Source: JBMOLK01 sp049325575 | GTDB lineage: Bacteria; Bacillota; Clostridia; Acetivibrionales; Acetivibrionaceae | Length of the DNA: 64,000 nt | Assembly (NCBI GenBank): GCA_049325575.1 | Contig: JBMOLK010000188.1 | Coordinates: forward strand, 1 to 64,000 | Reading direction: 5' to 3' | Shown here: positions 1 through 8,353 of the stretch, in pieces | Layout: the number at the start of each line of letters is the position of its first letter | Position numbering within the stretch: the first letter of the stretch is position 1 | The notes under the pieces: model-generated | What the model was told of the DNA's origin: nothing | Databases searched by the model: none | Seen by the model: only the letters and a program-made list of their open reading frames with translations | Made by a program: the position numbers and the translations under genes

Positions 1-1
1 T

Positions 2-769
2 AACATGATAATTCATTTTAGCAGAAATTCGGATTTGGAATACATCTTATATATTGAAGGTATTAAAGAGTACAGCGATATTGATAACAACCTGATAGAG
101 ATATTCAGTAACAACATTTCCTCGGCTTTTGAAAATGCTTCATTAAACCTTAAGCTTCAAGATACCCAGAAAGAAATAATATTTACCCTGGGAGAAATTG
201 CAGAAGCCCGGTCAAAAGAAACGGGGAACCATGTAAAAAGAGTTGCCGAGTTTTCCAAATTGATAGCAATTAAGTATGGTCTGTCCGAGGAAGAAGCAGA
301 AGTTATTTACCTTGCATCTGCTATGCATGATATCGGTAAACTGGGTATACCAAACAGTATACTCAACAAACCGGGGAAGTTGACAGAGGAAGAATTTGAA
401 ATAATGAAATCCCATACCACCATAGGATATGAGATGTTAGAAGGCTCTAACAAGGATATTATAAAAACAGCAAGTATCATTGCCCTTTTGCACCATGAAA
501 AATATAATGGTACAGGTTATCCCAAAGGGCTTAAGGCAGATGAAATACACATTTATGGGAGGATAACAGCTATTGCAGACGTTTTTGATGCTCTGGCCAC
601 TGTAAGAGTATACAAGCCAGCATGGGAGATTGATAAGGTGCTTCAGTATTTAAAAGAGGAGAGAGGGAAGCATTTTGACCCGAAACTGGTGGATATATTT
701 TTTGAGAATATAAACGAAATATTGGTTATACGTGATTCTTTCCCGGATAACCTGAAGGACAAGTTGTAA
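2..769 (+). CDS. HD-GYP domain protein, 5' end outside the window
   Basis: The frame is open to the left window edge, so this is the 3' part of a longer gene; the first in-frame ATG is at 5. Counting from that ATG, residues 60-235 form an HD-GYP domain: the HD metal ligands are H108-D109 in MHDIGKLGIP, a second His pair is H163-H164, and the GTGYPKG signature is at 170-175. HD-GYP proteins hydrolyse the second messenger c-di-GMP in the cytoplasm. The first 55 residues look like the end of a sensory or linker domain, as in response-regulator/DUF3369/HD-GYP proteins; the missing 5' part is needed to decide. A hairpin terminator follows directly. It is close to the GGDEF-EAL gene, another c-di-GMP enzyme. 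Confidence 0.85.
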   Translation, partial: NMIIHFSRNSDLEYILYIEGIKEYSDIDNNLIEIFSNNISSAFENASLNLKLQDTQKEIIFTLGEIAEARSKETGNHVKRVAEFSKLIAIKYGLSEEEAEVIYLASAMHDIGKLGIPNSILNKPGKLTEEEFEIMKSHTTIGYEMLEGSNKDIIKTASIIALLHHEKYNGTGYPKGLKADEIHIYGRITAIADVFDALATVRVYKPAWEIDKVLQYLKEERGKHFDPKLVDIFFENINEILVIRDSFPDNLKDKL

Positions 770-789
770 AATTATCGTAGTAATGTGAA

Positions 790-826
790 AATCCCGCTGA
801 ATATATGAATTCAGCGGGATTTTTTG
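790..826. terminator. Bidirectional intrinsic terminator
   Basis: A 13-bp perfect stem, AATCCCGCTGAAT pairing with ATTCAGCGGGATT, encloses a 5-base loop and is followed by TTTTTT. It lies between the convergent HD-GYP gene and the minus-strand VOC gene and, being symmetric, can serve both. Confidence 0.9.
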
Positions 827-843
827 AATCGGCCCTTCTATGC

Positions 844-1245
844 TTAAGCCCTGCATTTATTCTGCGGTGAATCAAGATGAATCTGCATAAACTCTATTCT
901 ATTGCCGTCAGGGTCCCTTACCCAGCATTGATAATTCAGATCCTTACCCTGGCACGGTTCAACATCAAGGGTTATACCCCTTGATTTAATCCTGTTTGCA
1001 ATTTCATCGATATCATCCACTTCAAAACACAAATGAGAGTATGTATGATTATCAGTGTTTTGCGGGCTTCCGTAGAAAAGCTCTATAAACTGTCCTTCTG
1101 CCAGCTTGATATAATGAATCCAGGGATTTTGCTGATCATCCTTAATTTCGAAGACATGTGTAAAGCCTAACACATTACAGTAAAAGTCCAGGGACTTTTC
1201 CATGTCAGATACAATAAACGCAGCGTGAGCAATGCCCTTAATCAC
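844..1245 (-). CDS. VOC/glyoxalase superfamily protein
   Basis: This 133-residue protein has the two beta-alpha-beta-beta-beta modules of the vicinal oxygen chelate fold. It opens with the typical His near residue 6 (GIAHAAFIVSDMEKSLDFY), carries a central IELFYG strand and ends in a DPDGNRIEFMQ module with the usual last-strand Glu. The metal ligands therefore look present. Members include glyoxalase I, extradiol dioxygenases and resistance proteins; the length and the DPDGNRIE ending fit lactoylglutathione-lyase-like proteins, but the substrate cannot be read. The start is GTG at 1243-1245 with AAGGGGG upstream on the minus strand. It is monocistronic and convergent with the HD-GYP gene. 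Confidence 0.8.
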   Translation of the reverse strand: MIKGIAHAAFIVSDMEKSLDFYCNVLGFTHVFEIKDDQQNPWIHYIKLAEGQFIELFYGSPQNTDNHTYSHLCFEVDDIDEIANRIKSRGITLDVEPCQGKDLNYQCWVRDPDGNRIEFMQIHLDSPQNKCRA

Positions 1246-1482
1246 AATTCATTCCCCCTTGTAAACTATTCTTACCATCATATTATATAATATATTTTAT
1301 ATGATATGGAAAGAGATTAATCAAGTTTTTTTAGAATGTAATTGCTAGAGTTTTTTAAATATTTACCCGGTTCTTAATTATGGTTTATGTATTAGTGAAG
1401 GATATTGGTGATTTGTGTCGAAATATATATTGTGAGAATTATTCTAGTAAATTAAAAATGTGATATTGGACGGTTTGCCAAT

Positions 1483-4059
1483 ATGGATATAAATAAGTAT
1501 AATTCAGAAGAGTACCAAAGAATGAAGGAAATTGTACCATTAAGAATCAGCTGCGTCCTAGGCGGTATTTTATCTCCTGCCATAACAATTGTTTGGATGC
1601 ATATTTATTCTGACATATCGGCCTATAAACTTCATCATATTCTTTATTCTCTACTGTTTTCCTTAGTGTTTTTCAGTATATACATATTATCCTATAAAAG
1701 CAGATTTATTATGAATAATGCATATTATTTTTTATACGGATTATGCTTTATTCTGACTTTATCAACACTATATTTTGCCCGTCAGTCAAACTTTTCAGAA
1801 CAGAATACAAATATGGTATTGTTTGTATTTTTTGCTGTTATACTGATAATTAGAAAGACATCCCATCTTGTAGTTTTTATAGGTATAATGTTTATTGCAG
1901 CAATGATTACTATATATTCGGTGAAAGACCCTCATGTAAGCAGGGAAGACACCATTGCATTTATTATTATGTACAGCTTTGTCTCTTATGTATACATAAA
2001 AACAAAACAGGGTACTTTAGAAGCTCTAAAGGAAAGTGAAGAACATTATAGAAATCTGGTTGAAATATCTCCCCTTGCAATTGTAGTTTACCAGCAGGGT
2101 ATAATTGTTTATGCCAATGCGGAGTCTTTAAAGCTGACAGGTGCATCTTCTATAGAAGAGATCATTGGAAAACCAATTATTGACTTAATCCACCCGGACT
2201 TTAGGGATAATAGAAAGTTTGGCAATGATAAAATTTCTGAAAGTAATAACAATGATTTTATTGAGGAAAAACTGGTTTTGCCGGACGGAAGAATTATTGA
2301 AGTTGAAGCCAACTACATAGGGGTTGTCCACCAGGGTAAACCTGCAGTTATGAGCATATTTAAAGACATTACAGAGAGGAAAACCACAGAAAGGAAGCTT
2401 ATTGAAGCAGAATCAAGATATCGGAGTTTGGTGGAAAGTGCACTGGTGGGTGTATATCTTTATCAGAATGAAAGGATAATTTATGCAAACCCCTATCTTG
2501 AAAGGATCCTGGGCTATACTGTAGAAGAGCTAAGTCATATCAGTTATATGGACCTGGTACATCATGAGGACAGGCCCAGGTTTATGACAAAGGATACACC
2601 AAATTCAAGTGTTGATAACATACAACAATTTAGAGTCAAAAGAAAAGACGGAAGTATTATCTATGTGGAAATTCATGCATCAGTAATAACTTACAACGGA
2701 ATATCAACGGTTATAGGCACTTTGCTTGACATATCCCACATAAAAAGCGCAGAGGAGCAAATTAAGCTTATAGCTTATCATGATGCGCTGACCGGACTCC
2801 CAAACCGCTATCTGTTAAATGATTACCTGACTCAGACTCTCTTGCAGTGCAGAATTAATAAATCCCAACTGGGAGTAATGTTTATTGACCTGGATAGATT
2901 CAAGATTATAAATGACACAATGGGGCACAGCTTTGGAGACAGTATCCTAAAGCAAGTATCAGAGAGACTTAGTAAGTGTGTGCGCAGGGATGATATTGTT
3001 TCACGCTATGGCGGCGATGAATTTGTAATAGTATTAAACGGAATTGATAAGGATAGCTGCTCACAAATAGCCCGTAGGGTAATTGATGCCTTCAGTCAGC
3101 CTTTTTGCGTAAACAGCCATGATGTATTCTCTACTCCAAGCATAGGAATAAGCTTTTTTCCAAAGGACGGCGACAATGTTGAAACACTTCTTAGAAATGC
3201 CGATGCAGCAATGTATCTGGCAAAGGAGCTTGGTAAAAACAATTATCAATTTTACAATGAAAATATTAACAAGACAGTATCAAGAAAAATGGAACTGGAA
3301 AACGGTCTTAGGAAGGCTCTGGCTAACGGGGAGTTTGTGCTGCATTACCAGCCCCAGGTAGATCTGGAGTCGGGCAAAATATCAGGAATTGAAGCTCTTA
3401 TCCGCTGGCAAAACCCTGTTCACGGACTGATTCCTCCTTCCGAATTTATTCCACTTTCAGAGGAGACAGGTCTTATAGTTCCTATTGGTCAATGGGTGCT
3501 TGAAACAGCTTGCAGGCAAAACAAGATGTGGCAGGAGGCGGGATTTCCTGCTGTTCCAATAGCCGTCAATGTTTCGGTTAATCAGTTGTTGTATTCGGAT
3601 TTTGTAACGGTCTTAAGACAGACACTGGATAAAACCAGGCTGGACCCACAGTATCTTATAATAGAGATAACTGAAAGCGTGATGCAGGATATAGAAAAAA
3701 CATATGAAATTATAAAAAGCTTAAAGTCATTGGGGATTAAAGTAGCTATTGATGATTTTGGTACTGGGTATTCATCAATAAGCCTTCTTAAGAATCTTAA
3801 GTTTGATATATTAAAAATAGACCCTTCTTTCACAAGGGACTTTAGTGTCAATCACAGTTCGGTTGTTCTGGTAAAGTTCATTATAGATCTGGCCCACGAG
3901 CTTGATTATTTTGTGATTGCAGAAGGTATTGAAGATAAAAACCAGGCAATGATACTAAAGGAGAAGAACTGTGACTTAGGACAAGGATATTACTTTAGCA
4001 GACCTCTACCGGGCGAAAGTCTGGAAAAAATCCTGAACAATACATATCACCAAATCTAA
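1483..4059 (+). CDS. Membrane PAS-PAS-GGDEF-EAL c-di-GMP signalling protein
   Basis: The 858 residues read as about six membrane helices (20-172), PAS 1 (185-300), PAS 2 (310-425), GGDEF (428-590) and EAL (605-855). The cyclase motif is intact (GGDEF at 510-514), with an RRDD inhibitory site five residues upstream (RxxD I-site pattern). The phosphodiesterase motif EAL is intact at 637-639, with later TES, DDFGTGYSS, KID and AEGIE motifs. Both making and breaking c-di-GMP are therefore possible; which dominates is unknown. The ribosome-binding site is weak (only GGACGG upstream). A decayed copy of part of this EAL domain lies at 13022-13081. The 237 bases before the gene show nothing beyond AT-rich DNA. 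Confidence 0.92.
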   Translation: MDINKYNSEEYQRMKEIVPLRISCVLGGILSPAITIVWMHIYSDISAYKLHHILYSLLFSLVFFSIYILSYKSRFIMNNAYYFLYGLCFILTLSTLYFARQSNFSEQNTNMVLFVFFAVILIIRKTSHLVVFIGIMFIAAMITIYSVKDPHVSREDTIAFIIMYSFVSYVYIKTKQGTLEALKESEEHYRNLVEISPLAIVVYQQGIIVYANAESLKLTGASSIEEIIGKPIIDLIHPDFRDNRKFGNDKISESNNNDFIEEKLVLPDGRIIEVEANYIGVVHQGKPAVMSIFKDITERKTTERKLIEAESRYRSLVESALVGVYLYQNERIIYANPYLERILGYTVEELSHISYMDLVHHEDRPRFMTKDTPNSSVDNIQQFRVKRKDGSIIYVEIHASVITYNGISTVIGTLLDISHIKSAEEQIKLIAYHDALTGLPNRYLLNDYLTQTLLQCRINKSQLGVMFIDLDRFKIINDTMGHSFGDSILKQVSERLSKCVRRDDIVSRYGGDEFVIVLNGIDKDSCSQIARRVIDAFSQPFCVNSHDVFSTPSIGISFFPKDGDNVETLLRNADAAMYLAKELGKNNYQFYNENINKTVSRKMELENGLRKALANGEFVLHYQPQVDLESGKISGIEALIRWQNPVHGLIPPSEFIPLSEETGLIVPIGQWVLETACRQNKMWQEAGFPAVPIAVNVSVNQLLYSDFVTVLRQTLDKTRLDPQYLIIEITESVMQDIEKTYEIIKSLKSLGIKVAIDDFGTGYSSISLLKNLKFDILKIDPSFTRDFSVNHSSVVLVKFIIDLAHELDYFVIAEGIEDKNQAMILKEKNCDLGQGYYFSRPLPGESLEKILNNTYHQI

Positions 4060-4115
4060 GCATTTAAAACAGAAAGAACCCTGTTCATTTTAACATGCCT
4101 CGCCTAAAAACCTAG

Positions 4116-4133
4116 TAAACCTATAGGAATTTA
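4116..4133 (+). promoter_or_regulatory. Operator-like box 1 (CymR/Rrf2 type), sulfate operon
   Basis: TAAACCTATAGGAATTTA, 22 bases upstream of the -35 element. The identical 18-mer occurs at 63637-63654 upstream of cysK, at the same relative place. Confidence 0.7.
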
Positions 4134-4154
4134 TAAAAATATTTTTATAAAGTA

Positions 4155-4183
4155 TTGACATATTTTTCATGATGCTTTAAAAT
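4155..4183 (+). promoter_or_regulatory. Promoter of the sulfate-assimilation operon
   Basis: TTGACA (4155-4160), 17-base spacer, TAAAAT (4178-4183). The cysK promoter at 63677-63705 has the same -35, spacer length and -10. Confidence 0.75.
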
Positions 4184-4193
4184 AATAACATAC

Positions 4194-4214
4194 TAAACAT
4201 ATAAGAATACTGGG
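4194..4214 (+). promoter_or_regulatory. Operator-like box 2, sulfate operon
   Basis: TAAACATATAAGAATACTGG, starting 11 bases after the -10 element and so over or just past the start site, where a bound protein would block transcription. A near-identical box is at 63718-63739. Confidence 0.7.
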
Positions 4215-4340
4215 AAATAAAATATTTTATGGGGGAAATAAAAGATACTGTCCAAAACCAATTTCCACAAGTCTTAAGAAGTAAAAAGAGCTGTTAATAG
4301 GGTTAATAAAAATGAGGCCTAAATTTGCATTAAACCCGAG

Positions 4341-4358
4341 TAAACCTATAGGAATACT
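4341..4358 (+). promoter_or_regulatory. Operator-like box 3, sulfate operon leader
   Basis: TAAACCTATAGGAATACT, four bases before the AAAGGAG ribosome-binding site of the first gene. A third box so far downstream suggests a roadblock site or a second promoter. Confidence 0.6.
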
Positions 4359-4375
4359 AATAAAGGAGAATGATT

Positions 4376-4600
4376 ATGGCAGAAAAACCTATACGCAGTA
4401 TAGTAAAGGCCGTTTCGTGGAGAGCAACCGGAACACTTGATACTATTATAATATCTTTCTTTATCACAGGCGAAATTAAATTTGCTATATCCATCGGATT
4501 TATTGAATTAATTACGAAAACAACACTTTACTTTATTCACGAAAGAATTTGGAATCGTATAAAATTTGGTAAAACTAAGGAACCGGAGTTTCATATTTAG
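4376..4600 (+). CDS. DUF2061 small membrane protein, first gene of sulfate operon
   Basis: A 74-residue protein starting MAEKPIRS. ATG 4376 is chosen over ATG 4370 because AAAGGAG ends at 4368, only one base from the earlier codon. Residues 8-24 (VKAVSWRATGTLDTII) match the start of the DUF2061 family, and two hydrophobic segments (about 20-33 and 38-52) fit a small membrane protein. The family has no established biochemical role. Its place between the promoter and cysH suggests a link to sulfate handling (inference). Confidence 0.8.
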   Translation: MAEKPIRSIVKAVSWRATGTLDTIIISFFITGEIKFAISIGFIELITKTTLYFIHERIWNRIKFGKTKEPEFHI

Positions 4601-4617
4601 TAAAGGAGGGAAAAAGC

Positions 4618-5337
4618 TTGAGCAAATTGAATGTGGAAGCGTTAAATAATGAGTACAAAGATAAGTCTGCCGAAGAAACAATGAGATTTATAATTGACAG
4701 CCTGGGGTCTAGTAGAGTGATTCTTGCTTCCAGTATGTCCATAGAGGACCAGGTACTTACCGATATGCTTCTTAGAATCGACCCAAAAGCAAGAATTTTC
4801 TTTATTGATACTGGCAGGCATTTTCAGAAGACCTATGACCTTATGGAAGAGACTATGGGTAGGTATAAGTTTAATTATGAGGTCTATGCACCGGAACGTA
4901 AAGAATTGGAGCCGGCTGTTTCAGAATACGGACCAAATTTCTTTTATGAGAGTGTTGAGCTTAGAAAGAAGTGCTGTGAGATAAGAAAGGTTAACCCCTT
5001 AAAAAGAGTTCTAAGTACAGTGGATGCTTGGATTTGCGGACTAAGGAGGGAGCAGTCCCAAACCCGCCAGGATATAGAAATTTTTGAGTGGGACGAAGCC
5101 CATTCCATTTATAAAATAAATCCAATTGCGTTTTGGGATGAAGAACGTGTATGGGGTTACATAAAAGAGAAGAATGTACCCTACAGCAGCTTGTATAATA
5201 ATGATTTTAGAAGTATTGGCTGCCAGCCGTGCACCCGGGCGGTAAAGCCTGGTGAGGATGTACGCAGCGGAAGATGGTGGTGGGAGGACCCGGATAAAAA
5301 GGAATGCGGCCTGCACCTTGGCGCAAGACATTGTTAA
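4618..5337 (+). CDS. cysH: Fe-S type APS reductase
   Basis: This 239-residue PAPS/APS reductase-family protein reduces adenylyl sulfate to sulfite and AMP, using thioredoxin. The cluster ligands of the bacterial APS-reductase subtype are present, C119-C120 (KKCCEIRK) and C202-x2-C205 (GCQPC), as is the catalytic ECGLH tail with C230. The [4Fe-4S] form normally prefers APS over PAPS, which fits the apparent loss of APS kinase in the neighbouring cysN. The start is TTG with AAAGGAGGG eight bases upstream. It is second in the operon, 17 bases after the DUF2061 gene. The thioredoxin-reductase-like gene at the operon end may help supply electrons. Confidence 0.93.
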   Translation: MSKLNVEALNNEYKDKSAEETMRFIIDSLGSSRVILASSMSIEDQVLTDMLLRIDPKARIFFIDTGRHFQKTYDLMEETMGRYKFNYEVYAPERKELEPAVSEYGPNFFYESVELRKKCCEIRKVNPLKRVLSTVDAWICGLRREQSQTRQDIEIFEWDEAHSIYKINPIAFWDEERVWGYIKEKNVPYSSLYNNDFRSIGCQPCTRAVKPGEDVRSGRWWWEDPDKKECGLHLGARHC

Positions 5338-5415
5338 ATATGACCTTGATAAAAAGGATTACATCCAGTTTGCTAGGAGGTATTCCGCTTACTTAAGTTT
5401 AAGGAGGAAGCAAAT

Positions 5416-6297
5416 ATGAATCATTTGGATAAGTTGGAAGCACAGAGTGTTTATATATTTAGGGAAGCGTACAGGGAATTTAAAAATATCTGTATGCTGT
5501 GGTCCATAGGAAAAGACAGTACAGTGCTTTTATGGCTGGCCAGAAAGGCTTTTTTCGGCCATGTGCCCATACCCCTTGTGCATATAGATACAAACTATAA
5601 AATGCCGGAAATGATCAGATACAGGGATGAACTTGCACTTAAATGGAAATTGACCATGATCTATGGCCAAAATAGAGAGGCTCTAGAGAAGAAAAACACG
5701 TTCCCTGACGGAAAGATAGACCGTATCAGCTGCTGTCAGGCACTAAAGTCCGAAGCCCTGAAAAACACCCTGTCAGGGGAATGGGACAGGTATATAATGG
5801 ATCATAGTACCGGTAAATATGTAACTGATTCAAACAGGGAAAAGTTTACAGGTGTTATTGTTGGTGTAAGGGCTGATGAAGAGGGAAGCCGTTCAAAAGA
5901 GAGGTACTTCTCCCCCAGGGATAAGGAAAATGACTGGGATGTTGGGGACCAGCCTCCGGAGTTCTGGAACCAGTTTAAGACGGATTTTGCTCCCGGAACA
6001 CATATAAGGATTCATCCGCTGCTTGATTGGACTGAGCTTAATATCTGGGAATACATTGAAAGAGAAAATATACCCATTACTTCGCTCTATTTTGACCAGG
6101 GGAACGGCAAGCGCTACAGATCACTTGGGTGCTATCCATGTACTCTCCCGGTTGATTCAACAGCGAAAAATGTAAGCGAAATAATTGAGGAGTTAAAGAG
6201 TGGTAAATTTTCTAAAATCGCAGAAAGGTCTGGCCGTGCACAGGATAAGGATGACGGCGGAGGACTTGAAACCTTAAGAAGGGGAGGGTATATGTAA
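5416..6297 (+). CDS. cysD: Sulfate adenylyltransferase subunit 2
   Basis: The 293-residue CysD forms the catalytic half of the CysDN ATP sulfurylase, activating sulfate to APS. The PP-loop is WSIGKDSTVLLWLARKAF (residues 30-47), the form typical of CysD. The middle has RADEEGSRSKERYFSPR, and the C-terminal part has RSLGCYPCTLPV. The length matches the family. ATG follows AAGGAGG. It is separated from cysH by 78 bases with no convincing gene and is followed one base later by cysN, so the two subunits are translationally coupled. Confidence 0.95.
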   Translation: MNHLDKLEAQSVYIFREAYREFKNICMLWSIGKDSTVLLWLARKAFFGHVPIPLVHIDTNYKMPEMIRYRDELALKWKLTMIYGQNREALEKKNTFPDGKIDRISCCQALKSEALKNTLSGEWDRYIMDHSTGKYVTDSNREKFTGVIVGVRADEEGSRSKERYFSPRDKENDWDVGDQPPEFWNQFKTDFAPGTHIRIHPLLDWTELNIWEYIERENIPITSLYFDQGNGKRYRSLGCYPCTLPVDSTAKNVSEIIEELKSGKFSKIAERSGRAQDKDDGGGLETLRRGGYM

Positions 6298-6298
6298 T

Positions 6299-8095
6299 AT
6301 GGAAACCAGAGAACAGATGAACATTGTAATCGTTGGACATGTAGATCACGGTAAAAGTACTGTCATAGGGAGGCTCCTTGCAGATACCGGCTCTCTTCCC
6401 GAGGGTAAGCTTGAATCTGTAAAGAACTACTGTAAAAAGAACTCAAGGCCCTTTGAATATGCATTTCTATTGGATGCCTTAAAGGATGAGCAGGCCCAAG
6501 GGATTACCATTGATACTGCAAGATGCTTTTTTAAGACGAAAAAACGGGATTACATTATTATTGATGCGCCAGGACATATAGAGTTTCTAAAGAACATGGT
6601 TACTGGTGCGTCAAGGGCGGAGGCTGCACTTTTGGTCATAGATGCCAAGGAAGGGATCAGGGAGAATTCAAAAAGACATGGACATATAGTTTCCATGCTG
6701 GGTATCAAGCAGGTGGTTGTGCTTGTTAACAAAATGGACCTGATAGATTTCGACAGGGAAGTATTTAACAACATCAGTACCGAGTTTACGGCGTTTTTGA
6801 ACAAGATAAATATCAAGCCCATAAGCTTTATACCCATTAGTGCTTTTAATGGGGACAATATTGCGGATAGATCGCCCAATACCTTGTGGTATGATGGACC
6901 TACGGTGTTGGAGCAGGTGGATGGTTTTATCAACAGGAAAGAAAATCAGGAGCTTCCATTCCGCATGCCTGTACAGGATATCTACAAGTTTACTGAAGAA
7001 GGTGATGACAGACGAATTGTAGCAGGTACGGTTTTAAGCGGTACAATCAACACCGGTGACGAGGTTGTTTTCTTACCTTCCAAAAAGAGAAGTACTGTTA
7101 ACAGTATTGAAGGATTTAATGTGAAACCAAGAGACACCGCATATGCAGATGAAGCAATAGGGGTGACGCTTAAAACCCAAATCTACATTAAACCTGGAGA
7201 ACTGATGGTTAAAGCCAGTGAAAAACTGCCTGTGGTGAGCTCTCGTTTCAGGGTAAATATATTCTGGGTAGGCAAGGCACCCCTTATAAAAAATAAAAAC
7301 TATAAGCTAAAAATCGGAACAATGAGAATACCGGTAAAGCTTGTTGAAATATTAAACATTATTGATGCTGCGGAGCTTAATATTGATACATTTAAGGACC
7401 AGGTAGAGAGGCATGATGTAGCAGAGATTATTTTAGAAACTGCAAAGCCTATAGCCTTCGATCCGGTTTCCGATATTGAACTGACCGGAAGGTTTGTAAT
7501 AGTGGATAACTATGAAATATCAGGGGGCGGAATTATATTAGAGGGCGTATCCGATACCGACAATACACTGGTAGAACACATAAAGGACAGAGAGTTCCTA
7601 TGGGAAAAAGGTCTGGTATCATCTGCGCAAAGAGAAGAGGCTTATGGCCATAAGCCTAAATTTATAGTAATTACATCAGGCAGCGAGGGGAATGAAAAAG
7701 CTGTACAGGATATAGGAAAAGAATTGGAAGACAGACTTTTTAAAATGAAATACAAGGCATACTACCTTGGGGTTTCAAGCTTCCTTCATGGCCTAGCCGC
7801 AGACGCGGGTTCCAGTTATGAGGGAAGGGACGAACATATAAGGCAGATTGGAGAACTGGCAAGGATATTTACCGATTCGGGACAGATTTTCATAACTTCC
7901 ATATTCAATCTGGATGATTATGAAGCAGGAAAGCTCAAACTTCTGAACCAACCAAATGACATATTGGTTGTAAATGTCGGTGAAACACCCTTTGACAGTT
8001 TTAAGCCTGATGCAAGTATAAAGATAGATGGGGCTGTGGATGAAGTTTGTGATCTATTGAAAAAACATGACATAATACTTGAATATTACCTGTAG
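6299..8095 (+). CDS. cysN: Sulfate adenylyltransferase subunit 1 fused to a degenerate APS-kinase domain
   Basis: This 598-residue protein is the GTPase subunit that drives CysD. The GTPase domain has an intact G1 loop GHVDHGKST (13-21), DAPGH and NKMD, followed by EF-Tu-like beta-barrel domains to about residue 430. Residues 450-598 align with APS kinase (CysC) in pattern: the region after the P-loop, SYEGRDEHIRQIGELARIF, corresponds to the family's ExDRxENIRR segment. The kinase P-loop GxSGxGKS is replaced by SGSEGNEKA, and the DGDNVRHG segment by LGVSSFLHG, so kinase activity is unlikely. With an APS-type CysH, PAPS is not needed. The domain may now be structural or regulatory. Confidence 0.92.
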   Translation: METREQMNIVIVGHVDHGKSTVIGRLLADTGSLPEGKLESVKNYCKKNSRPFEYAFLLDALKDEQAQGITIDTARCFFKTKKRDYIIIDAPGHIEFLKNMVTGASRAEAALLVIDAKEGIRENSKRHGHIVSMLGIKQVVVLVNKMDLIDFDREVFNNISTEFTAFLNKINIKPISFIPISAFNGDNIADRSPNTLWYDGPTVLEQVDGFINRKENQELPFRMPVQDIYKFTEEGDDRRIVAGTVLSGTINTGDEVVFLPSKKRSTVNSIEGFNVKPRDTAYADEAIGVTLKTQIYIKPGELMVKASEKLPVVSSRFRVNIFWVGKAPLIKNKNYKLKIGTMRIPVKLVEILNIIDAAELNIDTFKDQVERHDVAEIILETAKPIAFDPVSDIELTGRFVIVDNYEISGGGIILEGVSDTDNTLVEHIKDREFLWEKGLVSSAQREEAYGHKPKFIVITSGSEGNEKAVQDIGKELEDRLFKMKYKAYYLGVSSFLHGLAADAGSSYEGRDEHIRQIGELARIFTDSGQIFITSIFNLDDYEAGKLKLLNQPNDILVVNVGETPFDSFKPDASIKIDGAVDEVCDLLKKHDIILEYYL

Positions 8096-8143
8096 TGAGA
8101 AGCCTGGAACTTATAATGTGTTAAATATATAGGAGGTTTTAAA

Positions 8144-8353
8144 ATGAAAGTCGTTGTAAATGGAAAGGATGTATTACTCGAAAAGGAGATTACAATAAAA
8201 GAGCTCTTAATGACTCAGAAGGTTGAAATGCAAAATTATGTCACCGTACAGGTAAATGATGAACTGATAGCAAGAGAGGACTTTGAAACCTTGACTGTCA
8301 AGGAGGGAGATGTGGTAGAATTCCTTTACTTCATGGGTGGAGGTGCTGTATGA
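8144..8353 (+). CDS. hcyS: ThiS/MoaD-like sulfur carrier with C-terminal extension (HcyS-like)
   Basis: A 69-residue ubiquitin-fold sulfur carrier. It has the ThiS pattern (VNGKDVLLEKEITIKELL, then VNDELIAREDF, GDVVEFLYF) but ends MGGGAV, not GG. Carrier proteins of this family are adenylated and thiocarboxylated on a terminal Gly-Gly, so the Ala-Val (or Gly-Ala-Val) extension must be removed first. HcyS of Wolinella is likewise capped beyond Gly-Gly and is trimmed by a JAMM peptidase. The E1-like enzyme (overlapping by 4 bases) and a JAMM peptidase follow at once, and MetY is downstream. A plain ThiS role is less likely because no thiazole genes are present. ATG follows TAGGAGGT. Confidence 0.85.
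   Translation: MKVVVNGKDVLLEKEITIKELLMTQKVEMQNYVTVQVNDELIAREDFETLTVKEGDVVEFLYFMGGGAV

Larger units (their letters stand above)
4060..4375 (+). other. Regulatory intergenic region of the sulfate operon
   Basis: This stretch of about 316 bases holds no gene. It contains a sigma-A-like promoter (4155-4183) and three copies of the TAAAC-TATA-GAAT box. I looked for T-box and SAM-riboswitch signatures and saw none, so control is more likely by a DNA-binding repressor than by leader RNA. Confidence 0.7.

Noticed and set aside
4060..4375. Possible T-box or SAM riboswitch ahead of the sulfate operon
   Set aside because: No T-box core or SAM-I core sequence and no anti-terminator/terminator pair seen; promoter and operator boxes explain the region. 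The cysK leader (63616-63814) was rejected for the same reason.
5341..5413. Protein-like 24-codon frame between cysH and cysD (reads YDLDKKDYIQFARRYSAY)
   Set aside because: It has no start codon of its own and ends just inside cysD. It could be a vestige of a lost C-terminal piece, but it is too short to support.
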